From: an uncultured Psychrobacter sp.
GTDB lineage: Bacteria > Pseudomonadota > Gammaproteobacteria > Pseudomonadales > Moraxellaceae
Assembly: GCF_947495825.1 (NCBI RefSeq)
Contig: NZ_CANMAH010000009.1
Location: forward strand, 99,697 to 163,696
DNA length: 64,000 bases
Direction: 5' to 3'
The translations under genes were made by a program, and so were the position numbers. The first letter of the stretch is position 1, and every line of letters begins with the position of its first letter. Of the stretch, positions 43,541 through 53,225 are shown piece by piece. The notes under the pieces were generated by a model, which saw only the letters and a program-made list of their open reading frames with translations, ran no database searches and had not been told where the DNA came from.

Positions 43541-45706
43541 ATGCAATATCATATTGAAGGTATGGACTGTGCCAGTTGCGTTGGCAAGATTGAAACAGCG
43601 TTGACACGTATGCCTGGTGTCTCTGATGTTCAGCTAAACTTTGCCACCCAAAAGCTCGCGCTAACCTTAGCGCCTAATGCGGCAACTAAAAACAAAGATA
43701 TCGAAAAAACCATCAAGCGTCTTGGGTTTGGTGTGTCAGAGTTAACCGACCAACAAAATGAGGCAGGCAACAATGAGCTTCAAACAACAGTAAACGATCA
43801 GCGCTGGTGGCAAACGTTAAAGGGCAAACAGGTCATTGGTGTTGGTCTGTTGATGAGCGCAGCCTACGTCTTATCATTGGTTTTTCCTGCCTATGGCACA
43901 TGGGCTTTTATTGCCGCTGTCGTTATTGGCGTCATACCATTTGCCCGCAAAGCGTTTGCATTAACGCTAACAGGCTCGCCTTTTTCAATTGAAATGCTGA
44001 TGTCCGTCGCGGCCATTGGCGCCCTTATCATCGGTGAAGCTGAAGAAGCAGCTGCAGTGGTCTTTTTGTTCTCTGTTGGTGAGCTGTTAGAGAGCGTAGC
44101 GGCCGATCACGCCCGCGCTGGTATTAGAGCGTTATCGGCGCTTGTCCCAAAGACTGCCATTTTATTAGACGCACAAGGTCAACAACGTCAGGTGCCAGCA
44201 GCTTCACTACAAGTAAATGATAAAGTTCTGGTGCGTCCTGGAGATAGAGTCTCTGCCGATGGCGTCATTACTCAAGGGACGTCAAGTCTTGATGAATCGC
44301 CTGTGACTGGTGAGTCCGTTCCTGTTGCTAAGACCATAAACGATGATGTCTTTGCTGGCTCGATTAACGTCGATGGCGTACTACACATACGCGTGGAGAA
44401 AACAGCGGCTGATAATACGATTGCACGTATCATCGAGCTTGTAGAGCAGGCGCAAGCATCTAAAGCCCCGACCGCACGCTTTATTGAGACCTTTAGCCGC
44501 TACTATACGCCTATCGTAATGGCACTTGCTGCGCTGGTTATTGTCATTCCGCCGCTATTTATGGGCGCAGAATGGATGACATGGCTATATCGTGGTCTAG
44601 CACTATTACTCATTGCCTGCCCTTGCGCGTTGGTACTCTCGACACCAGCCGCTATCGCCTCAGGTTTGGCGGTCGGTGCGCGCCACGGACTGCTTATCAA
44701 AGGCGGTAATGTCATGGAATTGATTGGTCAAGTCAGTACCGTCGCTTTTGATAAAACAGGTACGCTAACCGAAGGTAAGCCACGGGTAACCGATATTATC
44801 GGCTTTACCTCAGCGCATACGGACGCTAAAGGTCAAGACAAGTTATTGGCACTGTTTGCAAGCGTAGATTCGACTTCTAGTCACCCACTTGCTAAAGCTA
44901 TTGTAGATCATGCCAAAGACGCTCAGGTAGCTATCCTTGATGCCACTGATGCTACTGCTACTGCGGGTAAAGCCGTACATGCTACGGTCACTGGGCGCTC
45001 TTTGAGCATTGGCTCACCAGTCTACATAGCAGAGAAAACCACCTTACCGATGACGCAGCAAACGCAAATCGAGACGCTACAAAATGAAGGAAAAACGGTT
45101 TCGATCTTGTTTGATGAGCAAAACGGTGAGGCGCTTGGATTGATCGCTCTGCGTGATGAGCTGCGAGAAGATGCGAAGCAAGCTGTAGCAATGCTGAACA
45201 CAATGAACGTGAGCTCTGTCATGCTCACAGGTGACAATAGCCGTACAGCAAAAGCGCTTGCCAGTCAGTTAGATATAGAGTGGAAGGCTGAGCTGTTACC
45301 TGAAGACAAGCTACGTCTGCTAAGCGAGATGAAAGATAACAACCAAATAGCGATGATTGGTGACGGCATTAATGATGCACCAGCGCTAGCAACAGCAGAT
45401 GTCGGTATTGCTATGGGTAGTGGTACAGATGTGGCTATCGAAACGGCTGATATTGCACTGTTGAAAAGCCGCGTGATGGACGTTGCCAATCTTATTGCGC
45501 TATCGCGTGCCACGATGACCAATATTCATCAAAATGTGATGTTTGCGCTGGGACTAAAAGGCATATTTTTGATTACTACTGTGTTTGGGATTACAGGACT
45601 TTGGATTGCGGTACTAGCTGACGCTGGCGCAACGGTATTGGTCACGCTAAATGCTTTGCGTTTACTGCGTTTTAAAGCTGCCTCTCCCCTCAAGCAAAAC
45701 AAATAA
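43541..45706 (+). CDS. cadA: Heavy-metal-translocating P-type ATPase (CadA/ZntA type)
   Basis: 721 aa. One N-terminal heavy-metal-associated domain with GMDCASC (residues 7-13). Phosphatase motif TGESVPV, membrane metal site CPCALVLSTPAAIASG, phosphorylation site DKTGTLTEG, HP motif SSHPLAKAI and the hinge MIGDGINDAPALATADVGIA. These define a P1B ATPase exporting divalent soft metals (Zn, Cd, Pb) to the periplasm; the CPC motif with one HMA and a CadR-type regulator points to Cd/Pb/Zn rather than copper. Transcribed divergently from the regulator. Confidence 0.94.
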   Translation: MQYHIEGMDCASCVGKIETALTRMPGVSDVQLNFATQKLALTLAPNAATKNKDIEKTIKRLGFGVSELTDQQNEAGNNELQTTVNDQRWWQTLKGKQVIGVGLLMSAAYVLSLVFPAYGTWAFIAAVVIGVIPFARKAFALTLTGSPFSIEMLMSVAAIGALIIGEAEEAAAVVFLFSVGELLESVAADHARAGIRALSALVPKTAILLDAQGQQRQVPAASLQVNDKVLVRPGDRVSADGVITQGTSSLDESPVTGESVPVAKTINDDVFAGSINVDGVLHIRVEKTAADNTIARIIELVEQAQASKAPTARFIETFSRYYTPIVMALAALVIVIPPLFMGAEWMTWLYRGLALLLIACPCALVLSTPAAIASGLAVGARHGLLIKGGNVMELIGQVSTVAFDKTGTLTEGKPRVTDIIGFTSAHTDAKGQDKLLALFASVDSTSSHPLAKAIVDHAKDAQVAILDATDATATAGKAVHATVTGRSLSIGSPVYIAEKTTLPMTQQTQIETLQNEGKTVSILFDEQNGEALGLIALRDELREDAKQAVAMLNTMNVSSVMLTGDNSRTAKALASQLDIEWKAELLPEDKLRLLSEMKDNNQIAMIGDGINDAPALATADVGIAMGSGTDVAIETADIALLKSRVMDVANLIALSRATMTNIHQNVMFALGLKGIFLITTVFGITGLWIAVLADAGATVLVTLNALRLLRFKAASPLKQNK

Positions 45707-45822
45707 TAAATTTTTGGATATTAATTATTTTTATAGGAAAAATACCGATGATGCTGCGAGACTAGTTCACTGATGGTGATAAATAAATTGACATGCATAT
45801 AGATTGAAGCAATAATGTATTT

Positions 45823-45841
45823 GATAATAATAATCATTAAC
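45823..45841. promoter_or_regulatory. Fur box upstream of the SIP-type gene
   Basis: GATAATAATAATCATTAAC, a close match to the Fur consensus, 37 bp before the ATG at 45879. Confidence 0.75.
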
Positions 45842-45878
45842 ATGTATATTATTTAATTTTTGGCATGGATTACCTTTT

Positions 45879-47045
45879 ATGGCTCGACCACTTGTTCAGA
45901 ACAATACCAGTAAGACACCACTAGCTTTTGTTGATAAAAATCAGTTCATCAACCATATTAATGAAGAACATCAAGATGAGCTTGCTATGCTTATTAATGC
46001 ATTTACTACCACGACAGTGAGTGAGTATGATATTGCATCGATAAAAGAGTTATATACGGATGGGATATTATTAGAATTAGACACAACGAGTCGTTATCCG
46101 AATAATACGAATGCGACTCAACTCAAAACCACTGATAATGACAGTAGCTTTGCAAACACCACTACCTTCAATAATCAGTATTTTATCGATTTTACAGCGC
46201 CTATCAGTGAGTCAATGACGCTACAAGAACAATATATAATACTATTGCAAACATCTGCCAATAAGCTTGGTAAGCGCACAATTAAGCTTCAAGAGCAGTA
46301 TTTTACACTCATCAACGGTTACTACGTCAGCCCCAATATGTATCGGTTAGTAGTAGCTGCACCCGATAATACGCCACTCACTCATCCTGGCTACGCTTAT
46401 TTATTTGAGTTAGATTACAATGACTTATCTGACCTAAAAAACAAGTCAACAGATAGCGATAAGCCTTCCCAGCGCTATTATACGCTGCGAAAGGCTTGGC
46501 AAGACTTGAGAAACTCATCTATGCAAGCTTGGATAGATGTCTACATTCATGGCGATACGGTAGGAGGTAATTGGGCCCGTTCTCTTAATTGCGGCATGCA
46601 AATTAAAACGGTACGTGAATATCCAGAGAAAATAGAACATCTCACAGATGGCCAGTGCTTGCTCATCTGTGATGAGACCTCTTTGCCTACGGTAGCCAAT
46701 TTATTAGAGAACTGGAAAAATCCATCGCCTCCCCTTGTCATTGCCGTTACTAACGATCCAGAAGATATTGGTTATTTACACAACCTAAATCTTAGTAATC
46801 AACTACGCAAAGATGCGCATTTTCTGCAAGATAATTTGTGTCACCTTATTAATACACCGACGGCCAATCTCGCTGAAAAAATAGTTACTGTATTAGATAA
46901 GCAATTAGAGAAATCCTCTTTCAAGATTGACAAAGTTTGGGGCGCACTTGAAGCGGCAGATATTAAGTTATTACGTCAGCAACTAAAGTCAAAACTTGGC
47001 TTATCGCGTCAGGATATGGTGATAAAAGTCTATTGGCGCGCGTAG
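45879..47045 (+). CDS. Siderophore-interacting protein (ferric-siderophore reductase) with N-terminal DUF2470-like domain
   Basis: 388 aa. Residues 20-110 resemble a DUF2470/heme-utilisation type domain (FINHINEEHQDELAMLINAF). The rest follows the SIP/ViuB flavoreductase plan: MYRLVVAAPDNTPLTHPGY, then RYYTLRKAWQDL (FAD-binding RxYT region), IDVYIHGDTVGGNWARSLNC (the HG-dGpa--WA motif) and the NAD-domain end. It closes with VWGALEAADIKLLRQQLKSK and VIKVYWRA, as in SIP proteins. It would release iron from imported siderophore in the cytoplasm. The motifs are more divergent than usual. Fur box upstream; siderophore importer genes downstream. Confidence 0.78.
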   Translation: MARPLVQNNTSKTPLAFVDKNQFINHINEEHQDELAMLINAFTTTTVSEYDIASIKELYTDGILLELDTTSRYPNNTNATQLKTTDNDSSFANTTTFNNQYFIDFTAPISESMTLQEQYIILLQTSANKLGKRTIKLQEQYFTLINGYYVSPNMYRLVVAAPDNTPLTHPGYAYLFELDYNDLSDLKNKSTDSDKPSQRYYTLRKAWQDLRNSSMQAWIDVYIHGDTVGGNWARSLNCGMQIKTVREYPEKIEHLTDGQCLLICDETSLPTVANLLENWKNPSPPLVIAVTNDPEDIGYLHNLNLSNQLRKDAHFLQDNLCHLINTPTANLAEKIVTVLDKQLEKSSFKIDKVWGALEAADIKLLRQQLKSKLGLSRQDMVIKVYWRA

Positions 47046-47170
47046 TAACCACTATTATCTCGCACACAGCAGACCCTCGATATTATCTGTGTTACCGATG
47101 AATTTATTCATGAAACTCTAATAACGTGAGACTAAGAAAACGCTTCTAATATGCATACATTTTAAATAAA

Positions 47171-47189
47171 AATGAAAATCATTTGCATT
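47171..47189. promoter_or_regulatory. Fur-like box upstream of the second siderophore importer
   Basis: AATGAAAATCATTTGCATT resembles the Fur consensus in its central AAAATCATT part. It lies 50 bp before the ATPase start. Confidence 0.6.
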
Positions 47190-47238
47190 AACGGACTGTT
47201 TTTATTTAGAATGCATCATTTACTTTATATTGTTCACT

Positions 47239-48003
47239 ATGATGTACATCAACAATCTAAGCTTAATACGTCAGAAAAAAGTCTTACTTCATCCTACTTC
47301 TTTTAGTATCGAGCCAAATAAGCTGTATGCACTCATCGGTCATAATGGCTCAGGTAAGTCCAGCCTTATAAAAGCAATGGCAGGAGAGATGTTACCTACT
47401 CAAGGTAGTATCCAGATAGAGAATCAAGACCTGCGTGACTTCTCTGCTAAAAGACTGGCAACGCATCTTGCTTATCTGCCCCAGAACCTGCCTGACGCAG
47501 GTGCATTTACTGTCTACGAGTTGGTTATGTTGGGCAGATACCCTCATCAAAAATGGTTACAAAAGCCTACTACCGAAGATTATGCACAGGTAGAAAACGC
47601 CATAACACTGACTAAAACTGAAGCCTTTAGAAACCGTCAAGTTTCAACATTGTCTGGTGGTGAACGCGCGCGCGTATGGTTGGCCATGTGTCTTGCTCAG
47701 CAAACAAAATATCTATTGTTGGATGAACCGTTAGCTGCGCTAGATGTTGTCTATCAAGTAGAAGTCTTAAAATTGATTCGCCAATTGGTTGATCAACAAG
47801 GACTAGGTGTTGTTATTATCTTGCACGACTTGAATCTGGCGGCAAGGTTTTGTGATGAATTTATTGCTTTAAAGCAAGGCCAGCTTTGCCATATGAATGA
47901 TGTCAAAAACACCATGGAAAAAGAGGTATTACACAAGATATTTGGTGTGAATTTCGCTTTATTAGACCATCCTATCACCAGTCGTAAAGTAGCGGTTATA
48001 TGA
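47239..48003 (+). CDS. Iron-siderophore ABC transporter ATP-binding protein (FhuC/FepC type)
   Basis: 254 aa from ATG 47239 (a TTG nine bases earlier is less likely). Walker A GHNGSGKSSLIKAMAGE, Q-loop LAYLPQNLPDAGAFTVYELV, signature LSGGERARVWLAM, Walker B YLLLDEPLAALD, switch His in ILHDLNLAARFCD. It energises the fused permease encoded two genes on. The stop overlaps the next ATG (ATGA). Confidence 0.92.
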   Translation: MMYINNLSLIRQKKVLLHPTSFSIEPNKLYALIGHNGSGKSSLIKAMAGEMLPTQGSIQIENQDLRDFSAKRLATHLAYLPQNLPDAGAFTVYELVMLGRYPHQKWLQKPTTEDYAQVENAITLTKTEAFRNRQVSTLSGGERARVWLAMCLAQQTKYLLLDEPLAALDVVYQVEVLKLIRQLVDQQGLGVVIILHDLNLAARFCDEFIALKQGQLCHMNDVKNTMEKEVLHKIFGVNFALLDHPITSRKVAVI

Positions 48004-48989
48004 GTTATGTTAGGTTTCGAGATAGCAGCAGACAACGTCTTATTACTTCTTTGACCTGGTGCATTGTCGTTTTTTACTCGCTTCTCTTATTAAGTGCATG
48101 CCGTTCATCTGATGACACGCCTGTCCCATCAACCATACTAAACGAACAAACAGCACCCAAAGTGATGACCCCTAATTGGGGCATAGCTGCCACCTTAACG
48201 GCAATGGGTTACCCGCCTATAGCTATGGGGGAAAAATATATCTATGGCCAATGGGTGGGCAAACCTATCATGCCTGCTGCTACCTACGATGTGGGTATGC
48301 GCTATCAGCCTAATCCGGAGATGTTTTCTCAGTTAGGTTTGGATGTGGTGATAGACAGTCCGTTCTATGAGCATCTACGCCCTATGTATGGTGACTTACC
48401 TGTATATTCCGTTTCACTAGATAGTACTCAAAAAGTGGCTCACTGGAATGACTATGCTAGACCTACTCTAAATTTAGGGAAGTATATTGGTCAACCTGAC
48501 GCCGCCCAAGAATATTTAGATAATCAGAAGCATCAGCTAAAAAAGGCCGGGCAAGATTTTCGCGCTCGCCATCCCAAGATTAAAAAGCTTGCCGTCGTAC
48601 AGTTTGCCGATACCAACAACTTGCGGATGTATTCGTATAACAGTCTATTTGAGCCAGCTTTGTCTGAAATGGGGTTGGAGCTCATAGCGTTAGACGATGG
48701 CAATCAATGGGGATTTACCCCAATCATGCTAGGAGATTTGTCTGAGCTAAATGACGATACTTGCTTGGTGGTAGTTGAGCCTTTAAGCAATCCACTCAAA
48801 CTTGCGTTAAAAGACAGCTTGGTTTGGCAGCGTCTTGGTTATTCCTTTGATAAACATAATAATCCTATCGGTGAAGAACGTTGCCTCACCTTGCTACCTG
48901 CTACTTGGATTAATGGCGGTATCGCGTCAATGTCCGTCCTAGCCGAACGCTTAAAAAATGCCAATTTTGTAGGCAATAATGACTTATGA
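48000..48989 (+). CDS. Iron-siderophore binding lipoprotein (FhuD type)
   Basis: 329 aa. A signal sequence with lipobox LLLLSAC gives lipidation at Cys34. The mature domain shows WGIAATLTAMGYPPIAMGEK, YDVGMRYQPNPEMFSQLGLD, VVIDSPFYEHLRPMYGDLPV and GGIASMSVLAERL, typical of FhuD-like hydroxamate-binding proteins with helical backbone (type III PBP). It overlaps its neighbours by 4 bp at each end. Confidence 0.9.
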   Translation: MSYVRFRDSSRQRLITSLTWCIVVFYSLLLLSACRSSDDTPVPSTILNEQTAPKVMTPNWGIAATLTAMGYPPIAMGEKYIYGQWVGKPIMPAATYDVGMRYQPNPEMFSQLGLDVVIDSPFYEHLRPMYGDLPVYSVSLDSTQKVAHWNDYARPTLNLGKYIGQPDAAQEYLDNQKHQLKKAGQDFRARHPKIKKLAVVQFADTNNLRMYSYNSLFEPALSEMGLELIALDDGNQWGFTPIMLGDLSELNDDTCLVVVEPLSNPLKLALKDSLVWQRLGYSFDKHNNPIGEERCLTLLPATWINGGIASMSVLAERLKNANFVGNNDL

Positions 48990-50959
48990 ATATTAAAAAC
49001 AATTTTTTGGCACTTTCCCCTATCTACCTTATTCTCACTCTGTTAGTTATTATTGCTATTGGTAGTAGTTACTCAGTTGTATATCAGCTATGGAATTTGG
49101 CTTTTATTGAGTTATTTTCTCCATCGTTTGATTTATCCTTTAAAGATATGGACGCTCAACTAAAAATATTACCAACCATGCTAGTTGCAACGGCTGCTGG
49201 TGGTTTATTAGGTTTAGTGAGTGTACTGTTACAGCAACTGGTCAAAAACACACTTGCTTCAGACACGACATTGGCCGTAGGTAGTGGCGCAAATATAGCC
49301 TTATTGCTCGTTACTTTATTCTTGCCTAATTTGAGTCTAGGCGGTAGCTTTTGGATCGCTTTTATTGGAGCACTTAGCAGCATGGGGCTTGTATTTATGC
49401 TCGCTGCTCCTAGCCTCATGAACCCTCTAGTATTGGTACTAGGCGGTTTAGTTACCAATATTTTATTGGGTGCTATCGCCGCACTATTACTTATCTATTA
49501 TTCTGAAGAAGCATTAAGCATCATGGTTTGGGCAGGTGGCAGTCTAACTCAAAATAACTGGCAAGTTGCTAACACTTTTATGTTTGCCAGTTTAGCCGCT
49601 TTTGTTACCTTAATACCCATATTAAAACCCTTAGAAATAATGAGCTTGGATGATAGACAAGCGCAGAGCTTGGGCGTACCGGTCAACATTATTCGTGGGT
49701 TAGTAGTAGCGTTGGTTGCGATATTGACCGCCCTTGTGGTCAGTCGTGTCGGTATCATCAGCTTTGTTGGTTTGGGTGCTGCCACCTTAGTAAATGTATT
49801 TTCTGTCAAACGCATTGGCTCTCGGCTATTATTGGGCTATGTGTTTGGGGCGCTTTTATTATGGATCACCAGTAACGCCATTACGTTACTACAAGCTTAT
49901 CTTAGCTTAGCAATACCTGTCGATACCATGACAGCTATATTAGGAGCACCATTAATTATATGGCTAATAGTTAGACAGCGTCATCAGCACACTGATGAGG
50001 TCATACCCTCGATTGTTTCAGTACGCCGTCATGTTCATTTAGTGCGCTGGAGTGTAGGATTAATCTTGTTGACAGTAGGCACACTGATATTCACTGCTAC
50101 GGCTAAGGGTTGGCAATTGAATGCAGTATGGGATTTAATCGCTAATTTTAGATTACCTCGCACTCTAAGCGCTGCGGCAACTGGAGTGATGTTAGCCGTG
50201 GCAGGAGTATTACTACAGACACTAACTCGTAACCCGATGGCCAGTCCTGAAGTGCTGGGGATTAGTTCGGGTTCAGCGATTGGTGTGCTATTGGCTTTTG
50301 TCTTCTTGCCACAGTTTGGTTATAGCGGCCTGGTATTATCAGGATTACTAGGAGCTTTTATCGTACTAAGTTTAATTCTTTGGCTGGCGCGTCGCATCAA
50401 TCCTGCTTATCTTTTATTGGTTGGAGTGTCCATAGCGGCATTGATGAGTGGTTTGCTGAGTCTGGTCAAAATATCTGGCGATCAACGGCTGCAAGCAATG
50501 CTCAGTTGGCTATCAGGTTCGACTTATATTGCCAGTCCAGAGACTGCATGGATTTTAGTAGGACTCGCTTCTGTGCTTTTTTTATTAAGTCTGATGCTGA
50601 TAAAACCCTTACAAATATTAAGCTTAGGTAGCGGAGTGGCGCGCGAGCTTGGAGTGTCTTTACGTGTATATCAAAGCTTGGTCTTAATTTTAGTCGCAGC
50701 GCTTAGCACCGTATCAACCTTGGCAGTAGGTCCACTGAGCTTTTTGGGGCTAATGATTCCTCACCTTGCGACCACATTAGGTGCCGTACAACTTAAGCGG
50801 CAATTGCAACTGGCAGCTATCTTAGGAGCAGGATTAATGGTGATGGCGGATTGGATTGGACGTTATCTTATATTTCCCTATGAGATACCAGCAGGCACTA
50901 TTGCTGCCATCATTGGCGGCGCTTATTTTTTATACTTAATGCGGCGTATTAAAGCTTAA
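48986..50959 (+). CDS. fhuB: Fused FhuB-type iron-siderophore permease
   Basis: 657 aa, two FecCD domains in one chain as in E. coli FhuB. Half one (about 1-330) has TMLVATAAGGLLGLVSVLLQ, KNTLASDTTLAVGSGANIAL, WAGGSLTQNNW and VGIISFVGLGAATLV. Half two (about 350-657) has RLPRTLSAAATGVMLAVAGV, TRNPMASPEVLGISSGSAIG, WLSGSTYIASPETAW and LSFLGLMIPHLATTLG. About 20 membrane helices. FhuB fusions usually serve ferric hydroxamates. Last gene of the unit. Confidence 0.92.
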   Translation: MNIKNNFLALSPIYLILTLLVIIAIGSSYSVVYQLWNLAFIELFSPSFDLSFKDMDAQLKILPTMLVATAAGGLLGLVSVLLQQLVKNTLASDTTLAVGSGANIALLLVTLFLPNLSLGGSFWIAFIGALSSMGLVFMLAAPSLMNPLVLVLGGLVTNILLGAIAALLLIYYSEEALSIMVWAGGSLTQNNWQVANTFMFASLAAFVTLIPILKPLEIMSLDDRQAQSLGVPVNIIRGLVVALVAILTALVVSRVGIISFVGLGAATLVNVFSVKRIGSRLLLGYVFGALLLWITSNAITLLQAYLSLAIPVDTMTAILGAPLIIWLIVRQRHQHTDEVIPSIVSVRRHVHLVRWSVGLILLTVGTLIFTATAKGWQLNAVWDLIANFRLPRTLSAAATGVMLAVAGVLLQTLTRNPMASPEVLGISSGSAIGVLLAFVFLPQFGYSGLVLSGLLGAFIVLSLILWLARRINPAYLLLVGVSIAALMSGLLSLVKISGDQRLQAMLSWLSGSTYIASPETAWILVGLASVLFLLSLMLIKPLQILSLGSGVARELGVSLRVYQSLVLILVAALSTVSTLAVGPLSFLGLMIPHLATTLGAVQLKRQLQLAAILGAGLMVMADWIGRYLIFPYEIPAGTIAAIIGGAYFLYLMRRIKA

Positions 50960-50983
50960 GCTGTATAGAGGGATGGCAGAGGC

Positions 50984-51062
50984 TAGCCAGTTGGATATCG
51001 TTTTTATTTTGTATATTGATAATATCGATGTTACCTGCATCGAAATTTGCCGTGATGTGCCT
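50984..51062 (-). pseudogene. Relic of the 5' end of an M14 carboxypeptidase gene
   Basis: Read on the minus strand, codons 2-26 encode HITANFDAGNIDIINIQNKN followed by DIQLA. This matches the N-terminus of the intact carboxypeptidase at 40996-42135 (HITANFDAGNIDVINLDDKN, then DIQLA) almost residue for residue. The initiator ATG has become AGG (51060-51062), and the similarity ends abruptly after about 26 codons. Confidence 0.85.
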
Positions 51063-51159
51063 AATTTGTCCTTTATAAGTTTTATGATATTTATCGCTTA
51101 CTGCTGAACGGCAAGCGTTTTTGACATAAGGTTAAGAAACACCATCGACCTATTTTAGC

Positions 51160-51208
51160 AAAAAAAACGCCTTAAAACCCTGCTTTGACCTGCAGGGTTT
51201 TAAGGCGT
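51160..51208 (-). terminator. Terminator of the hmu operon
   Basis: Long stem ACGCCTTAAAACCCTGC (51168-51184 region) with GCAGGGTTTTAAGGCGT (51192-51208). Read on the minus strand it is followed by seven T. It lies 53 bp beyond the ATPase stop. Confidence 0.85.
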
Positions 51209-51260
51209 CCATCATCAGTTGATGATTATCGGTCTTTATTGACCATGACTATCTGCCAAA

Positions 51261-52154
51261 TCATACAAACACCACACCATCTTCGGTCTGATGTGCCTTG
51301 ATATCGACATCATAGGCAGCGCTGAGTCGCTGACGGGTCATCACCTCGGTAGGCGAACCTTGGGCAATAACTCGCCCACCATTTAGTAGTACCACCTCAT
51401 CGGTATAACGATGGGCATGGGTCAAATCATGCAGCACCACCAAGATACTTTTGCGCTGCTCATGTACCAAACGATGTAAATAATGCAATAAAAAACGCTG
51501 ATGGCGAATGTCAAGATGGTTGGTCGGCTCATCAAACATCATGATTTTGGTGTCTTGCATCAGTGCCCGCACGATAGCTAAGCGCTGCTTTTCCCCGCCT
51601 GACAAGGTTTGCACACGGGCATCGGTTAGATTTGACAGCTCAAAATCTTGCAGCAAGGTTTGCGCGCGTTCGACATGGTGGCGATTTGGCCGCTGATACC
51701 AAGCAAGGTTTGGCGAGACGCCCAATAGCGCATAATCAAGCACCGTAAGCGGCAGCTCAAAACGCTCATGTTGTCCAACCCAAGCGACATGACCATCACG
51801 CATCATCTCATCGATAGGCTGGCCTTGAGCCGTGATATACCCCTGTGTTTTTAACGCCACCCCAGTATGCTGACCCAATACTGTATGCAATAATGTGCTT
51901 TTACCTGCACCATTGGGCCCGATAAAGGCGACGAGCTTTTGGCTTGGTACGGTGAGCTTGTCTATTTTTAGCAGCACTTTGTCACCATGCGAGATATGAA
52001 TATCTTGCATCGACAATAGCTCGCTTGCTTTCTCATGACTTGTATTATTATTTTGACTTGGTCGCTCTGTTTGCCCTGTTTTCATTGACCGTACTGGCCG
52101 CACGGGTTTTGCTGCCGCAGCGCTGCGTCCACTTTGAAAAAATGAATCAAGCAT
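51261..52154 (-). CDS. hmuV: Heme ABC transporter ATP-binding protein HmuV
   Basis: 297 aa. About 50 extra basic and polar residues precede the ATPase domain. Walker A GPNGAGKSTLLHTVLG, Q-loop VAWVGQHERFELPLTVLDYA, signature LSGGEKQRLAIVRAL, Walker B IMMFDEPTNHLD, switch region VLHDLTHAHRYTD. The start at 52154 follows TAGGAGTAACT; an upstream TTG overlapping the permease end is unlikely. It powers heme import with HmuU and HmuT. Confidence 0.9.
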   Translation of the reverse strand: MLDSFFQSGRSAAAAKPVRPVRSMKTGQTERPSQNNNTSHEKASELLSMQDIHISHGDKVLLKIDKLTVPSQKLVAFIGPNGAGKSTLLHTVLGQHTGVALKTQGYITAQGQPIDEMMRDGHVAWVGQHERFELPLTVLDYALLGVSPNLAWYQRPNRHHVERAQTLLQDFELSNLTDARVQTLSGGEKQRLAIVRALMQDTKIMMFDEPTNHLDIRHQRFLLHYLHRLVHEQRKSILVVLHDLTHAHRYTDEVVLLNGGRVIAQGSPTEVMTRQRLSAAYDVDIKAHQTEDGVVFV

Positions 52155-52169
52155 AGTTACTCCTATCAA

Positions 52170-53156
52170 TTAACGGCGGCTACTACGCACAAACAGCCAA
52201 ATAAAGAAAGGGCCACCGAGTAGCGCTAAAACGATGCCAACAGGCACATCCACCGGATAAGCGACATGCCGCGCTGTGCCATCAATGAGCAGTAATAGTA
52301 TCGCCCCAAGCCAGCCCGACCAAATCATCAGCCGCATACGCCCGCCGCCAAACAAAATAGCCAGCAGGTTGGGCACCATCATGCCAATAAAGCCGATGAC
52401 GCCGGCTAAGGACACCGCCGCCCCTGTCAATAATGCCGAGGCAATCACCACCAAACAGCGCACCCCTCCCACTTTGATACCCAAGGATTTTGCCGCAGCC
52501 TCCCCTAACATTAACCCATCTAACTGCCGACCTAAGGGTAATAAGATAGCCAGCCCCAAGATCATAGAAACGATCGCATAGCGCAGCGGCACAAACCCCG
52601 CCTCCGCCATACTGCCCGACAGCCAATTGGTCGCCGAGCGCAGCACCATATCATCAGACATAAATAAAATCAGACTGACCACGGCCGCACAAAACGCACT
52701 GATCACAAACCCCAATATCAGCAGACCCATCTGCCCGCCGCCCAAAAACCGATGACAAGCGAGAATAAACAAACACACCAATACGCTTCCGCTAAATGCG
52801 GCAAGCGGTATGCCAACGCCGCCAAACCCCAACGCCAATACCAGCACCACCCCGAGCGCTGCCCCGCTTGATGTACCGATTAGGCTAGGATCGGCTAATG
52901 GGTTTTCAAACAACGCTTGCAGCGCCGCCCCGCTGACAGACAACGCCATACCGACCAGCAAGGCTGTCGCCACGCGCGGATAGCGCAGCTGCCAAATGGT
53001 GTCATCCAGATGATTGGGACTGGACCAGTCGCCAAAACCAATACCAAGGGCCAGCCAAATCAGTAGCAGTGATATGGCCGCCGCCACCAGATAATAGAGG
53101 CTGTGCTTGTATTTGCTTGATAATACAGGGGTCGGTATTGTTAGTGTGTTTGCCAT
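52170..53156 (-). CDS. hmuU: Heme ABC transporter permease HmuU
   Basis: 328 aa FecCD-type permease. Motifs are RYPRVATALLVGMALSVSGA, ENPLADPSLIGTSSGAALGV, WLSGSMAEAGFVPL, LGEAAAKSLGIKVG and VIGFIGMMVPNLLAILFGGG, then RHVAYPVDVPVGIVLALLGG. The motif order and neighbours (hmuS, hmuT, hmuV) identify the heme branch rather than siderophore uptake. 15 bp upstream of hmuV. Confidence 0.9.
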   Translation of the reverse strand: MANTLTIPTPVLSSKYKHSLYYLVAAAISLLLIWLALGIGFGDWSSPNHLDDTIWQLRYPRVATALLVGMALSVSGAALQALFENPLADPSLIGTSSGAALGVVLVLALGFGGVGIPLAAFSGSVLVCLFILACHRFLGGGQMGLLILGFVISAFCAAVVSLILFMSDDMVLRSATNWLSGSMAEAGFVPLRYAIVSMILGLAILLPLGRQLDGLMLGEAAAKSLGIKVGGVRCLVVIASALLTGAAVSLAGVIGFIGMMVPNLLAILFGGGRMRLMIWSGWLGAILLLLIDGTARHVAYPVDVPVGIVLALLGGPFFIWLFVRSSRR

Positions 53157-53225
53157 GGAAAGTATCGTTTTATGTGGATAGGGATTCAGTGAGTATATTT
53201 GCTTGATTTAGATTATCTACTTAGG

